Positions 1 through 9,384 are shown, counted from the stretch's first letter. The stretch is DNA of 64,000 nt from Chitinophaga sp. (GCF_017745275.1 NZ_JAGHZS010000007.1:1-64000); one strand, 5' to 3'. Numbers and translations are program-made. The notes: generated from the letters alone by a model not told the origin.

Positions 1-14
1 CTTTCCTGCCATAA

Positions 15-53
15 AAATGCCCCCTAAAAGTGTCCAACTTTTAGGGGGCATTT
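15..53. terminator. Perfect 16-bp hairpin, terminator-like
   Basis: Positions 15-30 and 38-53 are exact reverse complements around a 7-base loop. The stem has a C5/G5 core flanked by A and T runs on both sides, so it can act as a rho-independent terminator in either direction. It lies 3' of the minus-strand DUF4397 lipoprotein gene and next to a heptad repeat arm. Confidence 0.75.
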
Positions 54-55
54 CA

Positions 56-116
56 ATATCCGCAATGGTCAATCGCTTCAATAGCTTTTTGCTTTCTGCT
101 TTCAGCTTTCTGCTCA
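56..116. repeat. Heptad-unit repeat element 1 (single arm)
   Basis: On the minus strand the arm (69-116) reads as four 7-base units, GCAGAAA, GCTGAAA, GCAGAAA and GCAAAAA, then GCTATT and a GCGATTGA end. It matches the right arm of the element at 6822-6954, and the preceding bases 56-68 match the 3' part of that element's loop. No left arm is visible; a different hairpin occupies its place. The outer end overlaps the TGA stop codon of the DUF4397 lipoprotein gene (114-116). Confidence 0.75.
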
Positions 117-899
117 AAGCACCACTAATCCCGCATGTACCAGCCCCTTGGCGTCGCTTCGGATAAACAGGGTGTAAATTTTCCCTGCTTCCAGCGAAAG
201 ATTACTGAGCCCCTGTTGTTGTATGTCTAAGTTAACAGCCCCTTCTCCCGTACTTACCAGTAGAGAAGTCGTACCTGCGTTTACGTTAGTAAATGGTGCA
301 CTGTCATACGCTGCTCCCTGCAGGTTGCTGCCACCGGCTGCCCCATAGGGGATGTTATTATAAAGCGTGGTTTCCGTTCCCTGTTGCTGAATTTTCAGAC
401 GCACAGCGCCGATGCCGGCTGCCAGGTGTACAAAGCGTAGTTTGGCTTTACCGGCAGGAGGAGCGGAGAGGTCGTCATAAAAAAGGACAAGGGTATCTTT
501 GTTCACATCATTTTTCGCAGGTGCCGCAAACACAGTATGGTAGTATCCGGCAATAGGACCGTTAGGACCTCCGGTAGCGCTGTAGCTGGCGCTGTTGCCA
601 AATTGCCGGGAGGCTTTGTAGGCAGTGCCGCTGCCTTCTGTAAAGTTAATCTGTACATTCCCGAAAGTGGTGGATACATAGGGAGAAGCAGCACCGGGAG
701 CAATACCGGTGGTTGTCACCTTTTGGGTAAACGTCCAGAATTGTATGTCAGCAGGTTGTATACGAGCATTCACAAAGCGTATATTCGCTGATAAAGGAGG
801 CCGGTCACCCGCATTAACGTCCAGGTAATCTGTTTTGCTGCAGGCGCTGAAAGCCAGTATGGTAAAGCTGCTCAGGATAAAGGAAAGCTTGTTTTTCAT
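114..899 (-). CDS. DUF4397 domain lipoprotein
   Basis: A 261-residue secreted lipoprotein. The N-terminus has a hydrophobic stretch ending in a lipobox (LAFSAC, Cys20), so it should be lipid-anchored in the envelope. The body has two repeated beta-rich segments (VRFVNA-like near residue 40 and LRFVHLAAG near 155), the look of the DUF4397 family, which has no assigned biochemical role. It is the last gene of a minus-strand set after a cytochrome c peroxidase and a TonB receptor (18 bases from the receptor gene), so it may be a surface accessory of that receptor. That link is inference from position. Confidence 0.8.
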   Translation of the reverse strand: MKNKLSFILSSFTILAFSACSKTDYLDVNAGDRPPLSANIRFVNARIQPADIQFWTFTQKVTTTGIAPGAASPYVSTTFGNVQINFTEGSGTAYKASRQFGNSASYSATGGPNGPIAGYYHTVFAAPAKNDVNKDTLVLFYDDLSAPPAGKAKLRFVHLAAGIGAVRLKIQQQGTETTLYNNIPYGAAGGSNLQGAAYDSAPFTNVNAGTTSLLVSTGEGAVNLDIQQQGLSNLSLEAGKIYTLFIRSDAKGLVHAGLVVL

Positions 900-917
900 G
901 AGAAAAGATTTGAATGA

Positions 918-3473
918 TTAAAAACGTGCGTATAACCGTACAAAAGGCTGTATGCCTGCGCTGCCATTCTGTATACCTACAATAGAAGGGTTTCTCAGGC
1001 CGGAAATAGCCTTGTCGGTGTAATCTCCCAGCACATTAAAGGCGTTGTTGACGCCGGCTGTTACCTGGATCGCCTTATTGATACGATAACCCACGGAGAA
1101 GTCTGTCACCCAGATAGGGCGCAGCTTTTGGTAGTAGTAGTCCGGCTTGGGGAAGTTCGCATTCTGCGCGGACGCCGTGGTCACTGAGCCGAAGTAAACA
1201 GTTCTGGCCAGGAAGTTAAACCTTCCGGTATTTAATATAGCCTGTAATGTTATCTTCTGCTGCGGAATGTTAGTGGTTACCCGCGCTTTTTCTGATTCAC
1301 TGAAGATAACATTTTTGTACTGCTCCAACCCTTTAGGTGTATTCACCGACGTTACTTCATTTTTTACGAAATTGCCACCTGCCAGCAGTTGCAGGGTACT
1401 GCGCCGTAACGGTATTTTGTAGCTGCCCGTAAATTCAATACCCTGTGTGCGTGTACTGAAAGCATTATAGAAAAATTTCGCCTGTGTGGTACCGGTGGCG
1501 AGCAGTAAGGTTCTTACATCTGCGGGCAGATTAACATCGGTAGCAGAAAAGTTACCGGTATTACCTACCCGGTTTTTAATATCGATGAGATAGGCATCCA
1601 CACTCAGCTCTACGTTTTGCGCAGGTTGAGAAGTAATGCCGGCGGTGTATCCTGTAGATCTTTCCGGCGTCAGTGAAGGAATACCGAGTGCCCGGGTAGC
1701 TGCATTTTTATTGGAGGCTGTTACCTGGTCAATTGCCCGGCCCTGTTGAAAGCTGGTAGATGTTTCGGTATAATAGAATTGTGCCAGGTCCGGTGCGCGG
1801 AAGCCACTGTTCGCAGAGCCACGGATACTCAGCCATGGCGCAAAGCTATACCGCGTAGCTATTTTGCCGGTGGTGACGTTACCGAAGTCGGAGAAGTTTT
1901 CAGCTCGCAAAGCGCCGGATAGCAGCCACTTTTCGGTGATGTTAAGTTCCAGGTCCAGGTAAGCGGCTACAATAGCGCGACTTACATTCACTTCGTTGGA
2001 AGGCCGGAATCCTGCGTGGATCTGCGATCCGGGCGATAACCCATTCAGCGCAATTAATCCGCCGTCTGCTAAATAAGGTACGCCGTTTACACTGGTATCT
2101 ATTTTATATACCGGCCGCAGGTCGGCTTTGCTGTAAGAGGCTTCCTCTCCGGCAATGATCTGGTAAGTTTCGGTGCGGTACTGTGCACCAAATGCAACGT
2201 TGAGACCCTGCAACACGCTGGTGAAGTATCGGCTCACATCCAGGCTGGCCGTGTTCTGCGAGGCATTGTATTTGCCGGCATCAAAGGTCGTTGGACTTTT
2301 GGCGCCTAAGCTTGCATTCAGCGAATTGCTGATCACATTACCGAAATCATTTTTGCCATATACATTGGAAATATCCAGGTTCCATTCACCTGCATGGGCT
2401 TTCAGGCCAATGGCAATGGATTTGTCGGTGATGCTGTTATCCATGGCCGGCAGAAAACCATCCGGGTACAGGGAGGTGTTGTTGCGTTCTGTCCAGCCGG
2501 GAAGCCGGTATACGGCGGTGAATTGTGAGTTGCGGTGACTAATACCACCGAAAGCATATACTTCAGCATGCTCACTAACGGGAATGGCTGTATTAAAAAA
2601 CAGCAGGGCATCTTTAGCTTTGTTGGAACCTCCGCCACGTTGATCAAAGAAATGCCGGTCTATGCCCCGGCTTTTCAGTATGGCATCATCTATTTCTTTC
2701 GTGTAAATATTGTCGTAGCCGCGGGTGTTGGCGCCACCGCCATAAATGGGCCCCATATAGAGACCGGCATCGTCGCGGCCGGGTTGCCGGGAAATGGCCT
2801 GGGTGGCAAATTCTGCGGTGGCGTTGAGGTAGCCGCCGCGGGAGCCTATTTTAACGCCGTAGTTGATGTTGGAGCGGGTAGCGGCACCGTCGCCTCTGCG
2901 GCGGATGCTTCCGGTACTGCCCACAATCACATTCGACGATTGTTTTTTCAATACAATGTTGATCACACCGGCAATGGCATCGGAACCATATTGTGCCGCG
3001 GCGCCATCCCGTAGTATTTCGATGCGCTCTATGGCGCCAGCGGGAATGGCGTTCAGGTCGTAGCCGGTGGCGCCGTTGCCCAATCCACCCCAGTTCACGT
3101 TGGAGCTTTTATGCCGGCGCTTTCCGTTTACCAGCACCAGCAACTGATCTACACCCAGGCCTTTCAACTGCGCCAGGCTCAGGGCGGAGCCGGCATCACC
3201 GGCATTGGTGCCATTTACGGAATGGAAAGAAGGGGAGATGTATTGCAGCAATTGTGTGATACTGGTTTGCGGCGCCGCTTCCTGTAATGATTTAATGTCG
3301 ATGATATCCACCGGCACGGGTGAATTCAATTTGGTACGATTGGCACTCCGGGAGCCTACAATCTGTATTTCTCCCAGTTGTTTGGTAGTATCTGTGAGAT
3401 GTTTTTGCTGTGCTGCCAGGGTCGTAGAGAACAGCAACAAGGGGGATAGTATCGGCAGTATATTTTTTTTCAT
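918..3473 (-). CDS. TonB-dependent outer-membrane receptor
   Basis: An 851-residue receptor with a signal peptide (about residues 1-21), a TonB-box-like GEIQIVGSR near residue 33, a plug domain (about 50-180, with VLVNGKRRH and the RIEILRDGAAAQYGSDAIAG block) and a long beta-barrel ending in a C-terminal phenylalanine. It has no N-terminal carboxypeptidase-like domain, so it is closer to siderophore/haem/cobalamin-type receptors than to SusC. It would import a substrate across the outer membrane with TonB energy. It lies 20 bases after a di-haem peroxidase gene and before a DUF4397 lipoprotein gene, probably one operon. The substrate cannot be read from sequence; iron or haem is a guess from the neighbour. 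Confidence 0.93.
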   Translation of the reverse strand: MKKNILPILSPLLLFSTTLAAQQKHLTDTTKQLGEIQIVGSRSANRTKLNSPVPVDIIDIKSLQEAAPQTSITQLLQYISPSFHSVNGTNAGDAGSALSLAQLKGLGVDQLLVLVNGKRRHKSSNVNWGGLGNGATGYDLNAIPAGAIERIEILRDGAAAQYGSDAIAGVINIVLKKQSSNVIVGSTGSIRRRGDGAATRSNINYGVKIGSRGGYLNATAEFATQAISRQPGRDDAGLYMGPIYGGGANTRGYDNIYTKEIDDAILKSRGIDRHFFDQRGGGSNKAKDALLFFNTAIPVSEHAEVYAFGGISHRNSQFTAVYRLPGWTERNNTSLYPDGFLPAMDNSITDKSIAIGLKAHAGEWNLDISNVYGKNDFGNVISNSLNASLGAKSPTTFDAGKYNASQNTASLDVSRYFTSVLQGLNVAFGAQYRTETYQIIAGEEASYSKADLRPVYKIDTSVNGVPYLADGGLIALNGLSPGSQIHAGFRPSNEVNVSRAIVAAYLDLELNITEKWLLSGALRAENFSDFGNVTTGKIATRYSFAPWLSIRGSANSGFRAPDLAQFYYTETSTSFQQGRAIDQVTASNKNAATRALGIPSLTPERSTGYTAGITSQPAQNVELSVDAYLIDIKNRVGNTGNFSATDVNLPADVRTLLLATGTTQAKFFYNAFSTRTQGIEFTGSYKIPLRRSTLQLLAGGNFVKNEVTSVNTPKGLEQYKNVIFSESEKARVTTNIPQQKITLQAILNTGRFNFLARTVYFGSVTTASAQNANFPKPDYYYQKLRPIWVTDFSVGYRINKAIQVTAGVNNAFNVLGDYTDKAISGLRNPSIVGIQNGSAGIQPFVRLYARF

Positions 3474-3493
3474 GCGTTGGTTGATTTTTATGG

Positions 3494-4459
3494 TTAGTGA
3501 TGCGCCACTTTAAAGCGATCATCTGTCAATGCGATCAGGAAATTTTCGAGGTCGGTCATCTCGTCTTTGTTCAGGTGCAACGGCTTGTTCAGTGATAGAT
3601 CCCGGTGGATGCCATCATGTACAATGCTGTCGGGTGTGTTATAGTAGGCGATTACGTCTTTCAGCGTTTTAAACATACCGTTATGCATATACGGCGCCGT
3701 AACTGCCACATTGCGTAAGCTGGGTACTTTGAAGAAACCCAGGTGGGCACTGTCTTTCGTGGCATCGAAGCGGCCGGCATCTTTTAAGGTAGTACCGTTA
3801 TAAAGACCGATGTTTTTAAAGCGGTCCGCCGTAAAATCTTCTCCCGAATGACAGTTATTACAATTGGCTTTACCAATAAACAGCATACGACCCCGTATAG
3901 CCGAAGGCGTTAGGGCGCTGTCATTTCCGGCGATGTACCGGTCGTAAGGACTGTTAGCCGTTTCCAGTGTGCGTTCAAAGGCGGCCAGTGCCTGCGATAA
4001 ATTTTTAGCGGTAGGCGCGCTGTTAAATACCTGCTGAAAATACTGGCGATAGCTGTCGTGTTCATTCAATCGTTGTACGGCTTCTTCTACTGGCAGGCCC
4101 ATTTCATCCGGGTTGGCAATAGGTTGCAGCGCCTGTTCTTCCAGTGAAGCAGCTCTGCCATCCCAGAAAAAGTTAGGACGCCCGGAGAGATTGGTGATGC
4201 CCGGTGTATTCCTTTTGGTGGCGGTATGATGAATACCGATACTGAAGGTCAGCGTATCTGCAAATCCATATTGCGGAATGTGACAGGATGCACAACTAAT
4301 GCTACGGTCTTTCGACAACAACGGATCAAAGAACAATTTTTCTCCCAACTGGGCCTTAGTGGGCGGATCGGCAGAGCGGGGGTTGATACTGAACCCCGCG
4401 ATGAGAATGCCTGCGCATAACATGCCCGGTAAAATGAATATCATTTTTCTACGCTTCAT
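3494..4459 (-). CDS. Di-haem cytochrome c peroxidase (CcpA/MauG family)
   Basis: Two haem c attachment motifs, CASCH (N-terminal third) and CNNCH (middle), together with FWDGRAASLEEQ and PYMHNGMFKTL, are hallmarks of the bacterial di-haem cytochrome c peroxidase family, which reduces hydrogen peroxide in the periplasm or oxidises other substrates (MauG type). I chose the ATG at 4459 (321 residues) because a membrane-spanning signal (IFILPGMLCAGILIAGFSI) follows directly; the frame stays open upstream to 4606, but that extension looks like leader. First gene of an apparent operon with the TonB receptor and DUF4397 lipoprotein. Confidence 0.9.
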   Translation of the reverse strand: MKRRKMIFILPGMLCAGILIAGFSINPRSADPPTKAQLGEKLFFDPLLSKDRSISCASCHIPQYGFADTLTFSIGIHHTATKRNTPGITNLSGRPNFFWDGRAASLEEQALQPIANPDEMGLPVEEAVQRLNEHDSYRQYFQQVFNSAPTAKNLSQALAAFERTLETANSPYDRYIAGNDSALTPSAIRGRMLFIGKANCNNCHSGEDFTADRFKNIGLYNGTTLKDAGRFDATKDSAHLGFFKVPSLRNVAVTAPYMHNGMFKTLKDVIAYYNTPDSIVHDGIHRDLSLNKPLHLNKDEMTDLENFLIALTDDRFKVAHH

Positions 4460-4648
4460 GGTGGTAAAAATTATGGAAGGCATACGATGCCCGGTAGCAA
4501 CATGAGGGTTGCAAAAAAATTGGTTGGTAAAAGTTCGTATTGCTGTAAGGAGGCTGTAAAAAGAAGGTGGATTGGCATTCCCGGGAACATGGGCGGGATT
4601 GCCCATGTTCCCCAGGAATTATTAATGGGGTAGTAAAATAATGAATGA

Positions 4649-5293
4649 TTATTTGGAAGCTGCTACCAGCACTACATCCAGGTCAAAGTCATCATAGATG
4701 GCTTTGTCGCCGATGCCTTCAAAGAAGCTTTTGGAACCGTATTTAATATTGTATTTGGTACGATCCACTTTAATGGCAGCTTTCGCAGTGAGTTTATTAC
4801 CGGCAACGATTACAGTAGCAGGGAAAGTAACAGGATTGGTGATGCCTTTGATGGTGAGGTTACCGGTTACTTCGTAATTACCACCGCCTTTGGAAGTAAC
4901 GTTGGTAGTGGCAAAAGTAGCGGTAGGGAATTTCTCTACTGCAAAGAAATCTTCACTTTTCAGGTGGCCGAGTAATTTGGCATTGCCACCTTCATCTTTG
5001 ATATCTGTCACCAGGATGCTGCGGGTATCCAGGGAGAAGGTGCCGCCTTTCAGTACATTATTGTCTACTTCCAGTTTACCGTCGGCCACATTAATGGTGC
5101 CCTGGTGTTGTCCGGTTACTTTTTTGCCGGTCCAGTTCAGTTTACTTTCTTTCGCGTCTACCTGGAAAACAGTGGCCTTCCGGGCAGTAGCAGCTTTGGC
5201 TGGTTTTTCTCCTTTGTGGACAGTCGCAGGTGTCGTGAAAGACATTAAAAAGATAGATCCTCCAATAAAGAACAGAGATGCTAATCGTTGCAT
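4649..5293 (-). CDS. YceI-like periplasmic lipid-binding protein
   Basis: A 214-residue protein with an N-terminal signal segment (SLFFIGGSIFLMSFT) and a YceI-type lipocalin-like domain: the family blocks SKLNWTGKKVTGQHQGTI, SEDFFAVEKFPTATF, the GNLTIKGITNPVTFPATV strand pair and IKVDRTKYNIKYGSKSFF are all present in order. Members bind polyisoprenoid or other lipids in the periplasm; a physiological role is not settled. It sits between the peroxidase operon and a TlpA-like thioredoxin gene on the same strand, with 80 bases on one side and about 190 on the other. Confidence 0.9.
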   Translation of the reverse strand: MQRLASLFFIGGSIFLMSFTTPATVHKGEKPAKAATARKATVFQVDAKESKLNWTGKKVTGQHQGTINVADGKLEVDNNVLKGGTFSLDTRSILVTDIKDEGGNAKLLGHLKSEDFFAVEKFPTATFATTNVTSKGGGNYEVTGNLTIKGITNPVTFPATVIVAGNKLTAKAAIKVDRTKYNIKYGSKSFFEGIGDKAIYDDFDLDVVLVAASK

Positions 5294-5373
5294 ATAAGTG
5301 TGTTTAAATTTGGTGCTAATTTAAGGTGGACAAACCGATGAACGTTTACGAATTCCGGAAATAAATGTTAAAG

Positions 5374-6630
5374 TTATTTTTCCGCAATCAGCTCATCCAG
5401 GTCATGATTCCACTTGGCCACATAGTCTTTGTAGTATTGGCCGGTAATTTCCCCGGTATAGCCGGTATGTATTTGTCTTACTTCTCCTTTACGATCTATA
5501 ATAATCGTTGTCGGGAAGGCCATCATACGGTTGAGCGCTGGTAATTTCTCCGATGCCACTTTCTTATCAGCAATGCCACCAAAAAGAATATCATATTGTA
5601 TGTTGTATTTCTCTTTTAACTTGCCCAATGTATATTTGGCATATTCCAGGTCATCTTTCTGCTCAAACCCAATGGCAATGGCTTCTACGCCACGGTCTTT
5701 ATTTTGATTATACCAGGGGGAGAGGAAGGAAGTCTGATCGGTGCAGTTAGGGCACCAGGTACCAATGATTTCTACAATCACCACTTTCCCTTTATATTTT
5801 TCATCACTCAGCGATACATTTTTACCAGTGAGGTCAGGAAGGGTAAAGTCCAGTTTTTTATAACCTTCTTTCAGGTAAGTGAGCTTATATGGATCGGGGA
5901 GTTCCGCCGCTGCATTTTTATCAGCGTCAAAGCGGATGTTGTTGTAGATACCGAGGCTGATTTCACCTGTAATGGATTTATCATCATTTATTTTTCCTTT
6001 TATGTAGATGGGGCTGGGGCCGGTGAAGCCGGATAATTCAAATTCATCCCCATGTACACTACCTTCCAGCTCGCGGCTGTCGCCCACTACAGACATGATC
6101 ACGCCGGTGAGTTTATTACCTTCCTGTTTCAATAGGCCGATACGATTAGGTGTAGGCTCTTTGGCGGCTATTTTTAGTTCCCATTTACCGCTGATATTAA
6201 AGTTGGGAGCGGCTTCCGTGCCTGGTTCGGCAAAACGGTAGGTTTGTCCGTGTTCTGCGGTAAAGGGGAGGGCGTTGCCGCGGAAGTTAGGGACGAGGCT
6301 TCTGTATTCGCCGGAGATTTTTCCATCAGACTCTATATGCGCCACCAGTGCAGCATCGTACGTATTCATCTTAATGAATAAGGAATCGTTACCCAGGCGT
6401 TGTACATGGAAGTTGTCGCGGCGGGTACCGTTGATCAGTGTGAATACGGCATGTTCCGGGTCTTTTCCTTTCAATTCAAAATTAAAAGGTACCTGTGATT
6501 CGCTGAGGGTGAATACACCGCGCCAGATGCCTTGTTTTACAAATGGCTTTTTAGGGGCGGCAAAAGTATGCTGGCCGAATAATCCTGCCACCAGCAGGCT
6601 GGTTAAGAAGAAGTGCTTATGCGTTTTCAT
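5374..6630 (-). CDS. TlpA-like periplasmic thiol-disulfide oxidoreductase
   Basis: A 418-residue protein with a signal peptide (about 1-24), a beta-rich N-terminal region of about 230 residues and a C-terminal AhpC/TSA-Redoxin/TlpA thioredoxin fold. The redox motif is W292-C-P-N-C296, preceded by KVVIVEIIGT. A cis-proline region (AFPTTIIID) follows near residue 370. The fold reduces disulfides in exported proteins or cytochrome apoproteins; the neighbouring di-haem peroxidase would be a plausible client, but this is inference. The N-terminal region resembles the variable extensions common on Bacteroidetes TlpA proteins. Confidence 0.88.
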   Translation of the reverse strand: MKTHKHFFLTSLLVAGLFGQHTFAAPKKPFVKQGIWRGVFTLSESQVPFNFELKGKDPEHAVFTLINGTRRDNFHVQRLGNDSLFIKMNTYDAALVAHIESDGKISGEYRSLVPNFRGNALPFTAEHGQTYRFAEPGTEAAPNFNISGKWELKIAAKEPTPNRIGLLKQEGNKLTGVIMSVVGDSRELEGSVHGDEFELSGFTGPSPIYIKGKINDDKSITGEISLGIYNNIRFDADKNAAAELPDPYKLTYLKEGYKKLDFTLPDLTGKNVSLSDEKYKGKVVIVEIIGTWCPNCTDQTSFLSPWYNQNKDRGVEAIAIGFEQKDDLEYAKYTLGKLKEKYNIQYDILFGGIADKKVASEKLPALNRMMAFPTTIIIDRKGEVRQIHTGYTGEITGQYYKDYVAKWNHDLDELIAEK

Positions 6631-6821
6631 GATTGTATATTATTGGTTGAACAATGCAAGCCGGGGCCGGTCCTGGTGGGGCGACTAAGCGGTGCTACAA
6701 TTAAAACTGGTGGTGAATACTGATGGAGTGGTGGCTTTTATCAGCGGTGGTAACACAAAGATAAAAGGCAGTTTTGGTATCACCAAATAAAAGTCTATAA
6801 ATTTTGTAGACTATTCTGAAA

Positions 6822-6954
6822 AGCAGAAAGCTGAAGGCAGAAAGCATAAAGCTATTTTCGCGATTGAAGCATGGGAAGAATTAAACGTAATGTTATCATC
6901 CGCGTTAGTCAATCGCGAAAATAGCTTTATGCTTTCTGCCTTCAGCTTTCTGCT
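6822..6954. repeat. Heptad-unit hairpin element 2 (perfect 46-bp arms)
   Basis: Positions 6822-6867 and 6909-6954 are exact reverse complements (46 bp) around a 41-base loop. The left arm parses as GCAGAAA, GCTGAAG, GCAGAAA, GCATAAA, then GCTATTTTCGCGATTGA. The right arm matches elements 1, 3 and 6. It lies between the divergent starts of the TlpA-like gene (minus) and the radical SAM gene (plus), so it is not simply a transcription terminator here. Confidence 0.9.
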
Positions 6955-6969
6955 CAACAAAAATTGTCC

Positions 6970-6977
6970 TAAATTTG
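6970..6977 (+). promoter_or_regulatory. Bacteroidetes -7 element (TAAATTTG)
   Basis: TAAATTTG fits the Bacteroidetes primary-sigma -7 consensus TAnnTTTG. The expected -33 position holds only a weak TTC match inside the hairpin arm of the neighbouring repeat. This element overlaps the TTG at 6975, which is therefore unlikely to be the start codon of the downstream gene. Confidence 0.55.
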
Positions 6978-6995
6978 CGGTTTAAACCTTGCGCC

Positions 6996-9197
6996 TTGAG
7001 CAATTCTGTTTTTTTAATAACGCCGCCATTTACACAATTAAATACGCCTTATCCGGCTACGGCTTACCTGAAGGGGTTTCTGAATACCAAAGGGATTCCT
7101 TCTTTCCAGGCGGATCTGGGTATTGAAGCCACCTTGCGTTTATTTTCAAAACAGGGACTGGAACAACTGTTTGCGCATATTGCCACTGCACCGCCGCCGG
7201 AGCCGTCGGAGAATATCGCACGCATACTGGTGTTGCAGGATGATTATATACAAACCATTGATGCCGTTATTTTATTCTTACAGGGTAAGAACCCTACATT
7301 GGCACACCTGATCTGCAAACGCGATTATTTACCGGAAGCTGCGCGCTTTGCACAACTGGACGACCTGAACTGGGCCTTTGGTTCCATGGGTACACAGGAC
7401 AAAGCCAAACACCTGGCAACGATGTACCTGGAAGATTTATCGGATCTCATCATGACCTGTGTAGACCCACACTTCGGCTTCAGCCGGTATGCGGAACGCT
7501 TGAGCCGCTCTGCCAACAGCTTTGACGAACTATACGATGCACTCCAGGCGGAGTATACTTATATAGACCGTATTTTAACGGAGCTCCTGGCTACGCACAT
7601 GGAACAGGTACAACCCGCTATGGTAGCCCTTTCGGTGCCGTTCCCCGGTAACCTCTATGCGGCGCTGCGTTGCGGCCAGTGGGTGAAACAACACTACCCA
7701 CACGTGAAAATAGCAATGGGCGGCGGTTTCCCTAATACTGAACTGCGCTCGCTGGCAGATGCCCGCGTATTTGAATTCGTAGACTTCATCACCCTGGATG
7801 ATGGAGAAGCTCCCATCGAAAACCTGTTGTTGTTCCTGGAAGGAAAGAAAACGGCAGAAGAGCTGAAACGTACCTTCCTGCTCAACGGTGAGCAGGTAAC
7901 TTATATCAACGATAAAGCCACACACGACTATAAACAATCGCAATTAGGTACGCCTGATTACAGCGACCTGTTGCTCGATAAATATATTTCCGCGATTGAA
8001 GTAGTGAACCCGATGCACAGCCTGTGGAGCGATGGCCGCTGGAATAAGCTCACCATGGCGCATGGCTGCTATTGGGGTAAATGTACGTTCTGTGATATTT
8101 CACTGGATTATATAAAAATTTACGAGCCTATTACTGCGTCGTTGTTATGCGACCGCATGGAAGCCATCATTGCACAAACCGGTCAAAACGGTTTCCACTT
8201 TGTGGACGAGGCTGCGCCGCCGGCGCTGATGCGTGCTTTGGCACTGGAAATTATCCGTCGTAAGCTCACCGTGAGCTGGTGGACGAATATCCGTTTTGAG
8301 AAAAGCTTTACGCGTGACCTCTGCCTGTTGCTTAAAGCATCAGGCTGTATCGCTGTTTCCGGTGGCCTGGAGGTTGCTTCAGATCGTTTGCTGGCCCTGA
8401 TACAGAAAGGGATTACCGTGGCCCAGGTGGCACGTGTAAATCGCCATTTTACAGAGGCCGGCATCATGGTGCATGCTTACCTGATGTACGGGTTCCCTAC
8501 CCAAACGGCGCAGGAAACAATTGACGCACTGGAAATGGTGCGGCAAATGTTCCAGGCCGGTATCCTGCAATCGGCGTTCTGGCATCAGTTTACCATGACC
8601 GCACACAGCCCGGTAGGACTGGATCCTGCAAAGTTCAATGTACAAAAAGAAACCGATGATACCGGCACCTTTGCCAACAACGATATCATGCATATTGATC
8701 CCACCGGCGCGGATCACGAATCATTCAGTTATGGATTGAAGAAGTCGCTGTTGAACTATATGCACGGCGCCTGCTTTGATTACCCATTATCGAAATGGTT
8801 TGAATTTAAAGTGCCGAAAACCACGGTACATCCCGATTTCATCGCTACTGCACTGCTGGAGGAAGAAGCAGGCACCGTGAAGCCAACGTCTAAAGTGGTA
8901 TACCTGGGCAAACAGCCATCTATGGAAATTATTACCAAATCAAAGAAAGGGGCTACCTGGGAAATGTCTTCCTTAACCTTCCAGGGTAAAAAAGAAAAGA
9001 TGAATATCAGCGTACAGCCGTCACAGGGAGTATGGCTAACCAGTATGTTGCAGGCACTGGCAGTGAGCAACCCCAAAACGTATACGCTGCAGGAGGTGAA
9101 AGATAGTTACGAAGCTGCGGGGCTCGAAGACTTTGAGCTCTTCTGGGATAATAAGCCGGTGAATACCTTGCATAAGCAGGGGCTGTTGAAGTTGTAG
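6996..9197 (+). CDS. B12-binding-type radical SAM protein
   Basis: About 734 residues. The N-terminal 300 residues look like a cobalamin-binding-type alpha/beta domain (ITPPFTQLNTPYPATAYLKG, then AMGGGFPNTELR), followed by a radical SAM core whose cluster cysteines are C358, C363 and C366, spaced CX4CX2C rather than the usual CX3CX2C. GGLEVASDRLLALIQKGI and MYGFPTQT fit the radical SAM barrel. I place the start at the TTG at 6996 because the upstream in-frame TTG (6975) lies within a promoter -7 element. The product and substrate are unknown. The small gene at 9385 follows on the same strand after a repeat element. Confidence 0.8.
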   Translation: MSNSVFLITPPFTQLNTPYPATAYLKGFLNTKGIPSFQADLGIEATLRLFSKQGLEQLFAHIATAPPPEPSENIARILVLQDDYIQTIDAVILFLQGKNPTLAHLICKRDYLPEAARFAQLDDLNWAFGSMGTQDKAKHLATMYLEDLSDLIMTCVDPHFGFSRYAERLSRSANSFDELYDALQAEYTYIDRILTELLATHMEQVQPAMVALSVPFPGNLYAALRCGQWVKQHYPHVKIAMGGGFPNTELRSLADARVFEFVDFITLDDGEAPIENLLLFLEGKKTAEELKRTFLLNGEQVTYINDKATHDYKQSQLGTPDYSDLLLDKYISAIEVVNPMHSLWSDGRWNKLTMAHGCYWGKCTFCDISLDYIKIYEPITASLLCDRMEAIIAQTGQNGFHFVDEAAPPALMRALALEIIRRKLTVSWWTNIRFEKSFTRDLCLLLKASGCIAVSGGLEVASDRLLALIQKGITVAQVARVNRHFTEAGIMVHAYLMYGFPTQTAQETIDALEMVRQMFQAGILQSAFWHQFTMTAHSPVGLDPAKFNVQKETDDTGTFANNDIMHIDPTGADHESFSYGLKKSLLNYMHGACFDYPLSKWFEFKVPKTTVHPDFIATALLEEEAGTVKPTSKVVYLGKQPSMEIITKSKKGATWEMSSLTFQGKKEKMNISVQPSQGVWLTSMLQALAVSNPKTYTLQEVKDSYEAAGLEDFELFWDNKPVNTLHKQGLLKL

Positions 9198-9311
9198 CAG
9201 GAAGCTGAAAGCAGAAAGCAAAAGCTATTTTCGCGAATGATTTGGCGGAAATAATATCCGGGTTGGTCACTCGCTAAAATAGCTTTTTGCTTTCTGCTTT
9301 CAGTTTTTTGC
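9197..9311. repeat. Heptad-unit hairpin element 3 (imperfect)
   Basis: Left arm 9197-9240 and right arm 9267-9311 are near reverse complements with a few mismatches and one single-base deletion in the left arm. Units on the left strand include GCAGGAA, GCTGAAA and GCAGAAA, then GCTATTTTCGCG. It starts at the last base of the radical SAM gene's TAG stop codon. The loop's 3' part (AATATCCGGGTTGGTCA) resembles the loops of elements 1, 2 and 5. Confidence 0.85.
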
Positions 9312-9384
9312 TATACCGGGTTTTTTCCCGGTATCAGACATGCGGAAAAAGTTAAATATTTGTTTCCACTAAACTGACCAAACA

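Noticed and set aside
6975..6995. TTG at 6975 as start of the radical SAM gene
   Set aside because: It lies inside the TAAATTTG -7 element, so the transcript would start after it; TTG at 6996 fits better.
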